NCBI RefSeq assembly: GCF_003610785.1
Contig: NZ_RAQQ01000025.1
Location: forward strand, 1 to 64,000
Direction: 5' to 3'
Length of the DNA stretch: 64,000 nucleotides
Source: Micromonospora globbae
GTDB taxonomy: Bacteria > Actinomycetota > Actinomycetes > Mycobacteriales > Micromonosporaceae
Both the position numbers and the translations under genes were made by a program. Positions within the stretch are counted from its first letter, which is position 1. Every line of letters begins with the position of its first letter. This document shows, in pieces, positions 1-7,844 of this stretch. A model generated the notes under the pieces. That model was not told where the DNA came from. It did not search any database and saw only the letters and a program-made list of their open reading frames with translations.

Positions 1-100
1 GCCCTGAACCCCACAGATGCTCCAACACCTGCCGATGCCCGAACGTCAACACACCCGGCCTCGCCACCAGCACCCCCAACCCAACCAAGATCAGTTGCAC
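1..100 (-). CDS. possible partial CDS at left edge, unknown function
   Basis: A minus-strand frame opens with GTG at position 100 and stays open for 33 codons to the window edge. The peptide is hydrophobic (it begins VQLILVGLGVLVARPGVL) and third positions are mostly G or C, so it may be the start of a gene continuing to the left. No clear ribosome binding site precedes it and I do not recognise the family. It could be the N-terminus of a membrane protein or a transposase remnant. Too short to decide. Confidence 0.22.
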   Translation of the reverse strand, partial: MQLILVGLGVLVARPGVLTFGHRQVLEHLWGSG

Positions 101-162
101 TGAAGCCTAGAAACCACCCGGCGTGTCGTGGCGATAACTTCATGATCAACCGAGCGGTGGGA

Positions 163-1407
163 TCAGGGTGCGCGGAGTTCTACCAGGGTTACCTGGGGTG
201 GGGCGCCTACGCGGACCGGTGGGCCCCAGAAACCAGCGCCGTTGGTGACGTACACCTTCGTGCCGTCCACTTCGCCCAGTCCGGAGACGATGGGCTGCTC
301 CAGCCGCACCGCGAGGTTGAACGGCACGATCTGGCCACCGTGGGTGTGCCCGGACAGTTGCAGGTCCACCCCGTACTTCGCGGCCTCCACGGCGGCCACC
401 GGCTGGTGCGCGAGGAGCACCACCGGGCGGGACGGGTCGCGGTCGCCGAGCGCCGCGGCGTAGTCCGGGCCGGCGGCCAGGCCCGTTCCCTGCCCGGAGA
501 CGTCGTTCACCCCCGCCAGGTCCAGGACGCCACCGCGCGCGGCGATCTCCACCCGCTTGTTCTGGAGTACGCGCAGCCCCAGCCGGTCCACTTCCTCTAC
601 CCACTCCTCGACCCCGGAGTAGTACTCGTGGTTGCCGGTGACGAAGAAGCTGCCGTAGCGGGAGCGCAGGCCGCGCAGCGGGGACGCCGCCTCGCCGAGT
701 TCCGCCACCGTGCCGTCGACCAGGTCGCCGACGACCGCCACGATGTCGGCGTCGAGCCGGTTGATCGCGGCCACGATCCGCTCGGTGTGCGCCCGGCCGA
801 GTAGCGGCCCCAGGTGGATGTCCGAGACGGTGGCGATGCGCAGACCGTCCATGCTCCGTGGCAGCTTGGCCAGCGGGATGCGCACCCGGTCCAGTTGCGG
901 CGGGCCGAGGGCGGTGCGGACGCCGTACCCGGTGACGCCGACCGCCGTGAGCCCGGCGAAGATGGCGGCCCCCCGGGCGAGCAGCAACCGGCGCGACGGG
1001 TCGTGGTCGTCGGGCGCGACGGCGTCGACGGCCGGCGGGTCGGCGGGGCCGGCGGCGCCCACGAGCACCGGCTCGGGGGCGGCGGCGGTCGGTTCGGCGG
1101 TGACCGCTCGGCGGCGCAGCACCAGCCGGGCCACCAGCATCGGCACCTCGAGCACCACCAGCAGCACGAGCAGGTAGAACATCAGCGCGAGCCAGAGGTA
1201 GCCCGGCCAGGCCAGCCAGTGCAGCCCGCCCCGGGTGCCGGCCAGCGTGGCGGGTACCAGCAGCGCGAGCACCAGCGCGGTGACGCCGCCGACCCGCCTC
1301 CACAACCCCGGCCGGGTCGTGTCCCGGACCAGCCGCTTCCACAGGTACAGGTGGATGAGGCCGGTGATCAGGGCGAGAGCGCCCACGAACCCCAGCACCG
1401 ACAGCAC
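163..1407 (-). CDS. membrane-anchored metallophosphoesterase (calcineurin-like)
   Basis: A 414-residue protein. Four hydrophobic segments occupy roughly the first 140 residues (VLSVLGFVGALALITGLIHL is the first). A calcineurin-like phosphoesterase domain follows, with the ordered metal-binding motifs SDIHLG, GDLVDG, GNHEYY and GHTHGG. Such proteins hydrolyse phosphate esters with two bound metals on the outer membrane face; the substrate is unknown. I chose the GTG at 1407 because GAGGGAGGG lies just upstream and the first transmembrane helix begins there; an upstream ATG would run into moaD. It is the last gene of a four-gene operon, 10 bases after moaD. Confidence 0.85.
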   Translation of the reverse strand: MLSVLGFVGALALITGLIHLYLWKRLVRDTTRPGLWRRVGGVTALVLALLVPATLAGTRGGLHWLAWPGYLWLALMFYLLVLLVVLEVPMLVARLVLRRRAVTAEPTAAAPEPVLVGAAGPADPPAVDAVAPDDHDPSRRLLLARGAAIFAGLTAVGVTGYGVRTALGPPQLDRVRIPLAKLPRSMDGLRIATVSDIHLGPLLGRAHTERIVAAINRLDADIVAVVGDLVDGTVAELGEAASPLRGLRSRYGSFFVTGNHEYYSGVEEWVEEVDRLGLRVLQNKRVEIAARGGVLDLAGVNDVSGQGTGLAAGPDYAAALGDRDPSRPVVLLAHQPVAAVEAAKYGVDLQLSGHTHGGQIVPFNLAVRLEQPIVSGLGEVDGTKVYVTNGAGFWGPPVRVGAPPQVTLVELRAP

Positions 1408-1417
1408 GTGCCCTCCC

Positions 1418-1699
1418 TCAGCCGCCGGCGAAGGGAGGCAGGACGTCGATCGTCGTCCCGGCCGGCAGCGGTGTGTGGCGATCATGGCAGGTCACGCCGT
1501 CCACCAGGAAACTCGCCACCTTCAGCACGGATGCGAGCCGCTCACCGTGGGATTCGGCCAGGTCAGCGGCGATGTCATCGAGGGATCGTCCGGCCGGCAC
1601 GGTCTCCTCGCTGCGGCCGGCGGCGGCGCGCGCCCCGGCGAAGTAGCGGATGGTGAGCGTCGCCGTCGTGGTCGGCGGCGTCGGGTCGATCACTGTCAC
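1418..1699 (-). CDS. moaD: MoaD/ThiS family sulfur-carrier protein (molybdopterin synthase small subunit)
   Basis: A 93-residue ubiquitin-like protein ending in the expected Gly-Gly (PPFAGG). That terminus is thiocarboxylated and donates sulfur to make molybdopterin from cyclic pyranopterin. Beta-grasp features (IRYFAGARAAAG, IDVLPPFAGG) match MoaD. The start is GTG overlapping the moaA stop (GTGA); a second GTG two codons later is possible. It follows moaA directly, which supports the assignment. The large subunit MoaE is not nearby. Confidence 0.85.
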   Translation of the reverse strand: MTVIDPTPPTTTATLTIRYFAGARAAAGRSEETVPAGRSLDDIAADLAESHGERLASVLKVASFLVDGVTCHDRHTPLPAGTTIDVLPPFAGG

Positions 1700-2709
1700 C
1701 CTCCGATGGCGGACATGGGCCGCGCAGGTTGCAGGAAGGACGGGTCGTCGATGCCGTGGCCGGCCCGCTTGCCCCACATGGCCGCCCGCCATCGGTCGGC
1801 CAGCTCGTCGTCGTCCATCCCGGCACGCAGCGCGCCCCGCAGGTCGGACTCCTCGGTGGCGAAGAGGCAGGCGCGGACCTGACCGTCGGCGGTGAGCCGG
1901 GTGCGGTCGCAGTCGCCGCAGAACGGGCGGGTCACGCTCGCGATCACCCCGACCCGGGCCGGCCCCCCGTCGACCAGCCAGGTCTCCGCGGGCGCCGACC
2001 CGCGCTCGGCGCGGTCGGCACGCAGGTCGAACTCGCGGCGCAGCGACGCGAGGATCTCGTCGGCGGTCACCATGGCCGTCCGGTCCCAGCCGTGCTGCGC
2101 GTCCAGCGGCATCTGCTCGATGAACCGCAGCTCGTAGCCGTGTGCCAGGGCGAAGCGGAGCAGGGCCGGGGCCTCGTCGTCGTTGATCCCGCGCATCAGC
2201 ACGCTGTTGACCTTCACGGGCGCGAGGCCGGCCGACGCGGCACCGGCCAGGCCGGCCAGGACGGCGTCGAGCCGGGGACGGCGGGTCAGCTCGGTGAACC
2301 GGGCCGGGTCCAGGGTGTCCAGCGAGACGTTCACCCGGTCCAGTCCGGCGGCGCGCAGCGCCGGGGCGTGCCGGTCGAGGCCGATGCCGTTGGTGGTCAG
2401 CGAGATGGTGGGGCGCGGGTCGAGGGCGGCCACCTCGGTCACGATGCGGACCAGGCCGGGACGGATGAGCGGCTCGCCGCCGGTGAACCGGACCTCGGTG
2501 ACGCCCAGCCGCTGCACGGCGACACGGATCAGCCGCACGATCTCGTCGTCGGTGAGCAGCTCCGGCCCGGCCAGCCAGGGCAGCCCCTCCGCCGGCATGC
2601 AGTACGTGCACCGGAGGTTGCACTTGTCGGTCAGGGAGACGCGCAGGTCCCGCGCGACCCTGCCGTACCGGTCGACGAGGGCGCCGCCGGGCGGATGGGC
2701 GAGGCTCAC
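1696..2709 (-). CDS. moaA: GTP 3',8-cyclase (radical SAM molybdenum cofactor biosynthesis)
   Basis: A 337-residue radical SAM enzyme, normal length for MoaA, which converts GTP to the cyclic precursor that MoaC takes to cPMP. The N-terminal cluster ligands are C30, C34 and C37 (CNLRCTYCMP), the SAM-binding GGEP is present, and the C-terminal cluster ligands are about C264, C267 and C281 (CX2CX13C). The protein ends in the conserved Gly-Gly needed for GTP cyclisation. The start is GTG overlapping the preceding gene's stop (GTGA), and its own stop overlaps the moaD start, so the three genes are translationally coupled. Confidence 0.95.
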   Translation of the reverse strand: MSLAHPPGGALVDRYGRVARDLRVSLTDKCNLRCTYCMPAEGLPWLAGPELLTDDEIVRLIRVAVQRLGVTEVRFTGGEPLIRPGLVRIVTEVAALDPRPTISLTTNGIGLDRHAPALRAAGLDRVNVSLDTLDPARFTELTRRPRLDAVLAGLAGAASAGLAPVKVNSVLMRGINDDEAPALLRFALAHGYELRFIEQMPLDAQHGWDRTAMVTADEILASLRREFDLRADRAERGSAPAETWLVDGGPARVGVIASVTRPFCGDCDRTRLTADGQVRACLFATEESDLRGALRAGMDDDELADRWRAAMWGKRAGHGIDDPSFLQPARPMSAIGG

Positions 2710-3620
2710 CGCTCGACCGTAGCGCGATCGAGCCCGGCAAGGGCGGATCGTGCGGCCCGCGTGACCGCGTCCCGGTACGCGGCGCCGAAGAGCGCGGTGT
2801 GCACGAGCAGCAGGTGCAACTGGTGCAGCGGCACACGTTCCCGCCAGCCGTCGGCGAGTGGCCAGACCTCCTGGTACGCGGAGAGGATCCGGTCCAGGTG
2901 CGGCGCCCCACCGAACAGCGCGAGCTGCGCGAGGTCGGTCTCCCGGTGCCCGCCGTGCGCGGCGGGGTCGACCAGCCAGGCCCGGTCGTCGGCCCCCCAC
3001 AGCACGTTGCCGGGCCACAGGTCCCCGTGGACGCGCGCCGGGGGTTCGTCGCCACCGAACTCGCCGATCCGGTCGACGACCTGCTCCACCAGGGCCGCGT
3101 CGGCCGGGGTCAGCGCCCCGCTGTCGACGGACCGCCGAAGGTACGGGGTGAGCCGCCGCGCGGCGAACCACCGCGACCAGGGGCCCTCGTCGGGAGTGTT
3201 GTCCTGCGGCAGCGCCCCGATGAAGCCCGGCCAGGGCGCGCCGAAGGTCGACGCCCCGGCACGGTGGAGGGCGGCCAGTTCCCGGCCGAGGCGCTCGGCT
3301 GCCGCCGGGTCCGGCTCACCGGGTTGCACCCATTCGAGGGCGAGCAGGTCGGGCAGCGCGACGATCACCTCGGGCACGGGCACGGCGTCCGCCTCGCGGA
3401 GCCAGCGCAGTCCGGCGGCCTCGGCCGCGAAGAAGCCGTCGGGCACCGGGCGGGCGGCCCGCTCGGGCCAGGTCTTCGCGAAGACCGAGTGGCCGTCGTC
3501 GAGCGTGAGCCGGGAGGCGGCGCAGATGTCGCCGCCCGAGACCGGCGTCTCCCGGATCCGTTGGTGGGTGAGGAAGGTCGGCAGCTGGGTCGGATGCGCC
3601 CGCAGGTACGCGAGGTCCAT
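2706..3620 (-). CDS. fructosamine kinase family protein
   Basis: A 304-residue protein of the fructosamine-3-kinase branch of the aminoglycoside-phosphotransferase fold. It has an N-lobe Lys (VFAKTWPE), the catalytic loop HGDLWPGN and a metal-binding DPAAHGGHRETDLA, both typical of the family. These kinases phosphorylate ketosamines on glycated proteins or free amines so they decompose, a repair role; the exact substrate is unknown. The start is the ATG at 3620. It heads the moaA-moaD-metallophosphoesterase operon, although no functional link to molybdopterin is known. Confidence 0.88.
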   Translation of the reverse strand: MDLAYLRAHPTQLPTFLTHQRIRETPVSGGDICAASRLTLDDGHSVFAKTWPERAARPVPDGFFAAEAAGLRWLREADAVPVPEVIVALPDLLALEWVQPGEPDPAAAERLGRELAALHRAGASTFGAPWPGFIGALPQDNTPDEGPWSRWFAARRLTPYLRRSVDSGALTPADAALVEQVVDRIGEFGGDEPPARVHGDLWPGNVLWGADDRAWLVDPAAHGGHRETDLAQLALFGGAPHLDRILSAYQEVWPLADGWRERVPLHQLHLLLVHTALFGAAYRDAVTRAARSALAGLDRATVER

Positions 3621-3700
3621 CTGCGCACGGTAACCCGGCGCGGCCGGCCTGTCGTCACGTACGCGGTCGTGGTCCCAGCTGACCTGGGCGAATACGCTGC

Positions 3701-3732
3701 GTGACTGTGGATGACGGGTGTGTCGTCCACAG
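3701..3732. promoter_or_regulatory. imperfect inverted repeat, candidate operator or DnaA-box-like site
   Basis: CTGTGGATGAC at 3705-3715 pairs with GTCGTCCACAG at 3722-3732 with one mismatch and a 6-base spacer. It lies between the divergent fructosamine-kinase and DUF4192 genes. The 14 bases starting at 3701 are identical to those starting at 25163 in the palindrome ahead of arginine deiminase. The binding protein is unknown. Confidence 0.4.
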
Positions 3733-3771
3733 GGGCGGCGCGGCGGGGACACCCGGTCGCAGGCTGCCCGC

Positions 3772-4815
3772 ATGACCTCGACCGACGTTCACCGCCTCGC
3801 CGTACGCTCTCCCGCCGACCTGCTCGCCGCCGTGCCGTACCTGCTCGGCTTCCATCCCGCCGACAGCGTGGTCGTCGTGGCGATGCGTGGTCGGCGGGTC
3901 GTGTTCGCCGCCCGGGCCGACCTGCCCGACCCGGCCGAGGCCCCGGCGGACCGGGCCCGGCATCTCGTCGGCGTGGTCCGCCGGCAGCGCGTGGACGCCG
4001 CCACCGTGGTCGGCTACGGGCCCGCGCACCGGGTGACGCCTGCCGTGGACGCGGTCCGGGACGCGCTCGACGAGGGCGGGCTCGTGCTGCTCGACGCGCT
4101 GCGCGTGACCGACGGCCGCTGGTGGTCGTACCTGTGCGGCGAGGCCCGTTGCTGCCCACCGGAGGGCCGGCCGTACGACCCGGGCAGCAGCCAGGTCACC
4201 GCGTCGGCCGTGTTCGCCGGGCAGGTCGCGCTCCCCGACCGGGCCGCGCTCGCGGCACAGGTGGCGCCGGTGAGCGGTCCCGCCCGGGCGGCGATGCGCG
4301 AGGCCGTCGCGAAGGCCGAACGGCGGCTCACGCGCCTCGTCGAGGAGGCGCCCGCCGAGGATCTGCTGGGCGCACGCTCCGTACGGGCCGCCGGAGTGGC
4401 CGCCGTACGCGACGCGCTGCGCCAGCACCGCCGGGGCGAACGCCTCGGCGACGACGAGGTGGCCTGGTTGACGCTGCTCCTGACCCAGATTCCCGTACGC
4501 GACCACGCCTGGGAACGCACCGACGGGCGCGACGGCGACATCGCCTTCTGGGGCGACGTGCTGCGCCGCGCCGAGCCGGAACTGATCGCCGCCCCGGCGA
4601 GCCTGCTGGCCTTCGCCGCCTGGCGGGCGGGCCAGGGCGCGCTGGCCGCGGTCGCACTGGAACGGGCGTTGGCCCGCCACCCGGACTACTCGCTGGCGGT
4701 GCTCCTGGACGACCTGCTGCGCCGGGGCGTACCACCCTCGGACCTGGACGGCTGGCCGACGGCCGGGCTGCCCGGTGTGGTGCGGCGACGCGGGCGGCGA
4801 GGCTCCCGCCGGTGA
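3772..4815 (+). CDS. DUF4192 domain-containing protein
   Basis: A 347-residue soluble protein covering the whole DUF4192 family, which is confined to actinobacteria and has no established biochemical role. The characteristic start (LAVRSPADLLAAVPYLLGFHPADSVVVVA) is intact, and the C-terminal half is rich in Ala and Leu helices. No signal peptide or membrane segment is visible. I chose the ATG at 3772 because family members begin with this Thr-rich stretch. It is transcribed alone, divergently from the fructosamine-kinase operon, with an inverted repeat at 3705-3732 in the shared upstream region. Confidence 0.85.
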   Translation: MTSTDVHRLAVRSPADLLAAVPYLLGFHPADSVVVVAMRGRRVVFAARADLPDPAEAPADRARHLVGVVRRQRVDAATVVGYGPAHRVTPAVDAVRDALDEGGLVLLDALRVTDGRWWSYLCGEARCCPPEGRPYDPGSSQVTASAVFAGQVALPDRAALAAQVAPVSGPARAAMREAVAKAERRLTRLVEEAPAEDLLGARSVRAAGVAAVRDALRQHRRGERLGDDEVAWLTLLLTQIPVRDHAWERTDGRDGDIAFWGDVLRRAEPELIAAPASLLAFAAWRAGQGALAAVALERALARHPDYSLAVLLDDLLRRGVPPSDLDGWPTAGLPGVVRRRGRRGSRR

Positions 4816-4983
4816 CGGGACGGGCGCGCAGGCACCGCCGTGGCGTGCCCCACCGCTGGCACGCCGGTGACCGCGGCCGGTCCGTCGAACGATGTACGAC
4901 CCGTTCGTTCCCGTGGCCGACTCGGCCGGGTCACACGGCCCGGAGAATCGGTACGTGCCCGTTCTCCCCTCGACGACGATCCG

Positions 4984-5709
4984 ATGAGCGTCGGCCTGCT
5001 CCTGACGCTCGCCGGTCTGGCGCTGATCGACAGCACCAGCATCGGTACGCTCTTCATCCCGGTCTGGCTGCTGCTCACGCCGGGCCGGGTCCGGGTGGGC
5101 CGGATCCTGACCTACCTCGGCACGATCGCCGGCTTCTACCTCGGGGTCGGGCTGCTGCTCGTCTGGGGTGGCACGCGACTGGCCGACACCCTGGGCGGTG
5201 CGCTGGACCACCGGCCGGTGCTCTGGGCGCAGCTCGCGCTCGGGGTCGGGCTCTTCGTGCTGAGCTTCCGCTACGACGGCAAGCGGCAGCGCCGCTCGGG
5301 GGGTGTGCTGCGTTGGCGTGACCGCGTCACCTCCGGTGACTCCTCGGCCCGCTGGCTGGTCGGGCTGGCGCTGCTCGCCGCGCTGGCCGAGGTGGCGACC
5401 ATGCTGCCGTACCTCGGTGCGGTGACCCTCCTGTCGACGACCGACCTCTCCGGTCCGGTCGTGGTGGCCGTGCTGGCCGGCTACTGCGTCGTCATGGTGG
5501 TGCCCGCGCTGCTGCTGCTGGGTGCCCGGCTGGCCTTCCCCGCACCCATCGAGCGGCTGCTCGGGCGGCTCAACACGTGGATCGAGAAGAAGGCGGGCAG
5601 CGCGCTGGGCTGGGTCCTCGGCATCGCCGGCTTCCTGATCGCCCGCGACGCCGCGTTCCGCCTCGGCCTGCTGAGCGGGGAGATCGACATCAACCTGCTC
5701 AACCGCTGA
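4984..5709 (+). CDS. GAP family (Sap/sulfolipid-1-addressing-like) membrane protein
   Basis: A 241-residue integral membrane protein with about six hydrophobic helices. It begins MSVGLLLTLAGLALIDSTSIG, typical of the GAP/Sap family. Mycobacterial Sap takes part in exporting sulfolipid-1, but most relatives in other actinobacteria have no known cargo. The short cytoplasmic loop near residue 100 is basic (RYDGKRQRR). The start is the ATG at 4984; longer frames upstream lack family similarity. It is followed by three short direct repeats and the convergent fdhD gene. Confidence 0.75.
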   Translation: MSVGLLLTLAGLALIDSTSIGTLFIPVWLLLTPGRVRVGRILTYLGTIAGFYLGVGLLLVWGGTRLADTLGGALDHRPVLWAQLALGVGLFVLSFRYDGKRQRRSGGVLRWRDRVTSGDSSARWLVGLALLAALAEVATMLPYLGAVTLLSTTDLSGPVVVAVLAGYCVVMVVPALLLLGARLAFPAPIERLLGRLNTWIEKKAGSALGWVLGIAGFLIARDAAFRLGLLSGEIDINLLNR

Positions 5710-5734
5710 CCGCCGCGGCCACCGCCGGCCCGCC

Positions 5735-5790
5735 GGACCAACCGGGCCCCTCCGGGATCAACGGGCCACGGTCTGGGATCAACCGGCCGC
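5735..5790. repeat. three short direct repeats between convergent genes
   Basis: Three copies of a roughly 14-base motif close to GGATCAACCGGCC start near 5735, 5755 and 5776, spaced 20 and 21 bases. They lie between the stops of the GAP-family gene and fdhD. The function is unknown. Confidence 0.45.
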
Positions 5791-5808
5791 TCCTCTTGAG
5801 AGCCGGCG

Positions 5809-6663
5809 TCAGCTCACGAGCACCCGCTGCGGCCCGGCGTAGACGTTCATCGTCCGGCCCCGCAGGAAGCCGACCAGGGTCATTCCGGCCTCCTCGGCCA
5901 GGTCGGTGGCGAGGGTGCTCGGCGCGGAGACGGCCGCGAGCAGCGGCACCCCGGCCATCCACGCCTTCTGGGTCAGCTCGAAGCTCGCCCGGCCGGAGAC
6001 CATCAGCACGTGCCCGGCCAGGGGCAGCCGCCGCTCCCGCACGGCCCAGCCGATCACCTTGTCGACGGCGTTGTGCCGGCCCACGTCCTCGCGGAGCACG
6101 ACCAGCGACCCGTCGGCCGTGAAGAGTCCCGCCGCGTGCAGCCCGCCGGTCCGCTCGAAGCCGCGCTGCGCGGCCCGCAGCCGGTCCGGCAGCTCGGCCA
6201 GCACCTTCGCCGGCACGGTGACCGGGTCGCCGGCGACCGGGAAGAGCGACCGGGTCCGGACGGCGTCGATGCTCGCCTTGCCGCACACGCCGCAGGAGCT
6301 GGTGGTGTAGAAGTTGCGGGCCGGGTCGGTCGCCGGCTCCGGCACGCCGGGCGCGAGCACCACGTCCACCACGTTGTACGTGTTGGGGGTCTCCGCCCCG
6401 GCACACAACTGGGCGGTGTGCACGTCGTCGGTCGACCGGATCAGCCCCTCGGTCATCAGGAAGCCGATCGCCAGGTCGAGGTCGTCGCCCGGCGTACGCA
6501 TGGTCACGGCGAGCGGCCTGCGCCGGCCCGGCCCCGCGGGCCCGACCCTGATCTCCAGCGGCTCCTCCACCGCGAGCGTGTCCGGCCGCCGGACGGAGGT
6601 GCGGCCGTCCGCCGCGTCGAGGTCGATCCGGAGTACGCCCCGTCGGTCAGCTGCGCGTCCCAT
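5809..6663 (-). CDS. fdhD: formate dehydrogenase accessory sulfurtransferase FdhD
   Basis: A 284-residue FdhD homologue. FdhD carries sulfur from a cysteine desulfurase to the molybdenum cofactor of formate dehydrogenase, which is required for activity. The conserved SSCGVCGK motif supplies the sulfur-carrying cysteines C124 and C127, and the RxDVGRHNAVDK stretch and terminal FLRGRTMNVYAG are also family signatures. The start is the ATG at 6663, with GGGA a few bases upstream. It is divergent from the MobA-like gene with only 52 bases between, suggesting shared control of two cofactor genes. Confidence 0.95.
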   Translation of the reverse strand: MGRAADRRGVLRIDLDAADGRTSVRRPDTLAVEEPLEIRVGPAGPGRRRPLAVTMRTPGDDLDLAIGFLMTEGLIRSTDDVHTAQLCAGAETPNTYNVVDVVLAPGVPEPATDPARNFYTTSSCGVCGKASIDAVRTRSLFPVAGDPVTVPAKVLAELPDRLRAAQRGFERTGGLHAAGLFTADGSLVVLREDVGRHNAVDKVIGWAVRERRLPLAGHVLMVSGRASFELTQKAWMAGVPLLAAVSAPSTLATDLAEEAGMTLVGFLRGRTMNVYAGPQRVLVS

Positions 6664-6715
6664 CCCGCCATCCTGCACCGCCCGGCCGGGCGCCCGCACG
6701 GCTACCGTGGGCCGC

Positions 6716-7330
6716 GTGGGGGCGTACGCGGCGGTGGTGCTCGCGGGTGGCGCGGCCCGCCGGATGGGCGGGGTGGACAAGCCCGCGCTGCCGGTCGGCG
6801 GCCGGTCGATGCGTGACCGGGTGCTGTCCGCGATCGCCGACGCCTCGCCGCGGATCCTGGTCGGCCCGGCCGACACGCCGCCGCCCGGCGTACGGGTGAC
6901 GCGCGAGCGGCCACCCGGGGGCGGGCCGGTGGCGGCCACCGCGGCCGGGCTCGCGCTCCTCGATGCCGGCACGTCCGTCGTCGCCCTGCTCGCCGCCGAC
7001 CTGCCACTGCTCACCCGGGACGCGGTCGCGCTCCTGCTGCGCGCACTGGCCGACCCGGCGGGCGGGCGCGTCGAGGCCGACGGCGCCTGCTACGTCGACG
7101 CCGACGGCCGGCGGCAGATGCTCTGCGGGGTGTGGCGGGTGCCGGCACTGCGGGGTGCGCTGGACCGGCTCGCCGCGGAGCGGGGTGGCAGCCTCGCCGG
7201 GGCCCCGGTCCGTGCCCTGCTGGCCGGGCTCGCCGTACGCGAGGTGGCCTGGGCCGGTGACGGCCCCCCACCGTGGTTCGACTGCGACACTGACGAGGAC
7301 ATACGCCGGGCGGAGGAGTGGGCACGATGA
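6716..7330 (+). CDS. mobA: MobA-like molybdenum cofactor guanylyltransferase
   Basis: A 204-residue nucleotidyltransferase beginning with the diagnostic loop VLAGGAARRMGGVDKPALPV, where the GG and the Lys bind GTP, and containing the metal-binding AADLPL. MobA attaches GMP to molybdopterin to make the bis-MGD cofactor used by formate dehydrogenases, which suits its place beside fdhD. The start is GTG at 6716, but a GTG at 6707 is also possible and neither has a strong ribosome binding site. The stop overlaps the next gene (ATGA), so the two are coupled. Confidence 0.85.
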   Translation: MGAYAAVVLAGGAARRMGGVDKPALPVGGRSMRDRVLSAIADASPRILVGPADTPPPGVRVTRERPPGGGPVAATAAGLALLDAGTSVVALLAADLPLLTRDAVALLLRALADPAGGRVEADGACYVDADGRRQMLCGVWRVPALRGALDRLAAERGGSLAGAPVRALLAGLAVREVAWAGDGPPPWFDCDTDEDIRRAEEWAR

Positions 7331-7590
7331 CGGTGATGGACGACTGGGTCACGGCGGCCTGTGCCGAGTTGGGTCTCGATCCCGGCCAGGTGCCGGTGCC
7401 GGCCGTGCTGGGCCTCGCGAAGGACGTCGCCCACCAGGTCCTGCGCCCGGGCGCGCCGGTGTCCGCGTACCTCCTCGGGCTGGCCGTGGGGCGCGGGGCC
7501 GACCCGGCCGACGCGGCCGAGCGGCTGCGCGCGTTGGCCGCCGGCTGGCCGGTCGAACTCGGCGCGGACCGCGCCGACGCCCCCTCCTGA
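7327..7590 (+). CDS. DUF6457 domain-containing small protein
   Basis: An 87-residue helical protein of the DUF6457 family, commonly found next to or fused with MobA-like nucleotidyltransferases in actinobacteria. The function is unknown; a helper of cofactor guanylylation is an inference from context. The ATG at 7327 overlaps the mobA stop and has GGAGGAG eight bases upstream, which decides the start over the in-frame GTG at 7318. Motifs include KDVAHQVLRPGAPVSAYLLG. Confidence 0.8.
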   Translation: MTVMDDWVTAACAELGLDPGQVPVPAVLGLAKDVAHQVLRPGAPVSAYLLGLAVGRGADPADAAERLRALAAGWPVELGADRADAPS

Positions 7591-7639
7591 CCCGCCGGCA
7601 CCGCCGAGCCTCCGGCTCCGCCCGCGCCCGCGACGCATG

Positions 7640-7691
7640 GCGGACGCCCGCGACGCGCTGCCGGCGTCCGCGGCGCACCGCCGGCGTCCGC
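7640..7691. repeat. inverted and direct GC-rich repeats in intergenic region
   Basis: The 254 bases between 7591 and 7844 contain no convincing gene. Inside them GCGGACGCC (7640-7648) can pair with GGCGTCCGC at 7663-7671 or with a second copy at 7683-7691. A stem here could end transcription of the mobA-DUF6457 pair, but no T-run follows. Confidence 0.35.
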
Positions 7692-7844
7692 GACGCCCCA
7701 CCCGGCACCCGCCTCGACCAGGACTTTCGTCGTTCCCGAACGCCGGTGCGGCCCACCGCCGCGGGGCCGATGTCCGATCACGGTCGGGCCTGATTCGACC
7801 TCCGGGCCCCGTGGGTAGGGTGACCGTGACGGACGGAGGCGATC

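Noticed and set aside
146..1342. 398-residue minus-strand frame over the metallophosphoesterase gene
   Set aside because: Arg/Gly/Ala-rich shadow in a different frame of a clear phosphoesterase; no motifs of its own.
1729..3633. 634-residue plus-strand frame opposite moaA and the fructosamine kinase
   Set aside because: Antisense shadow caused by high GC; the opposite strand carries full catalytic motifs.
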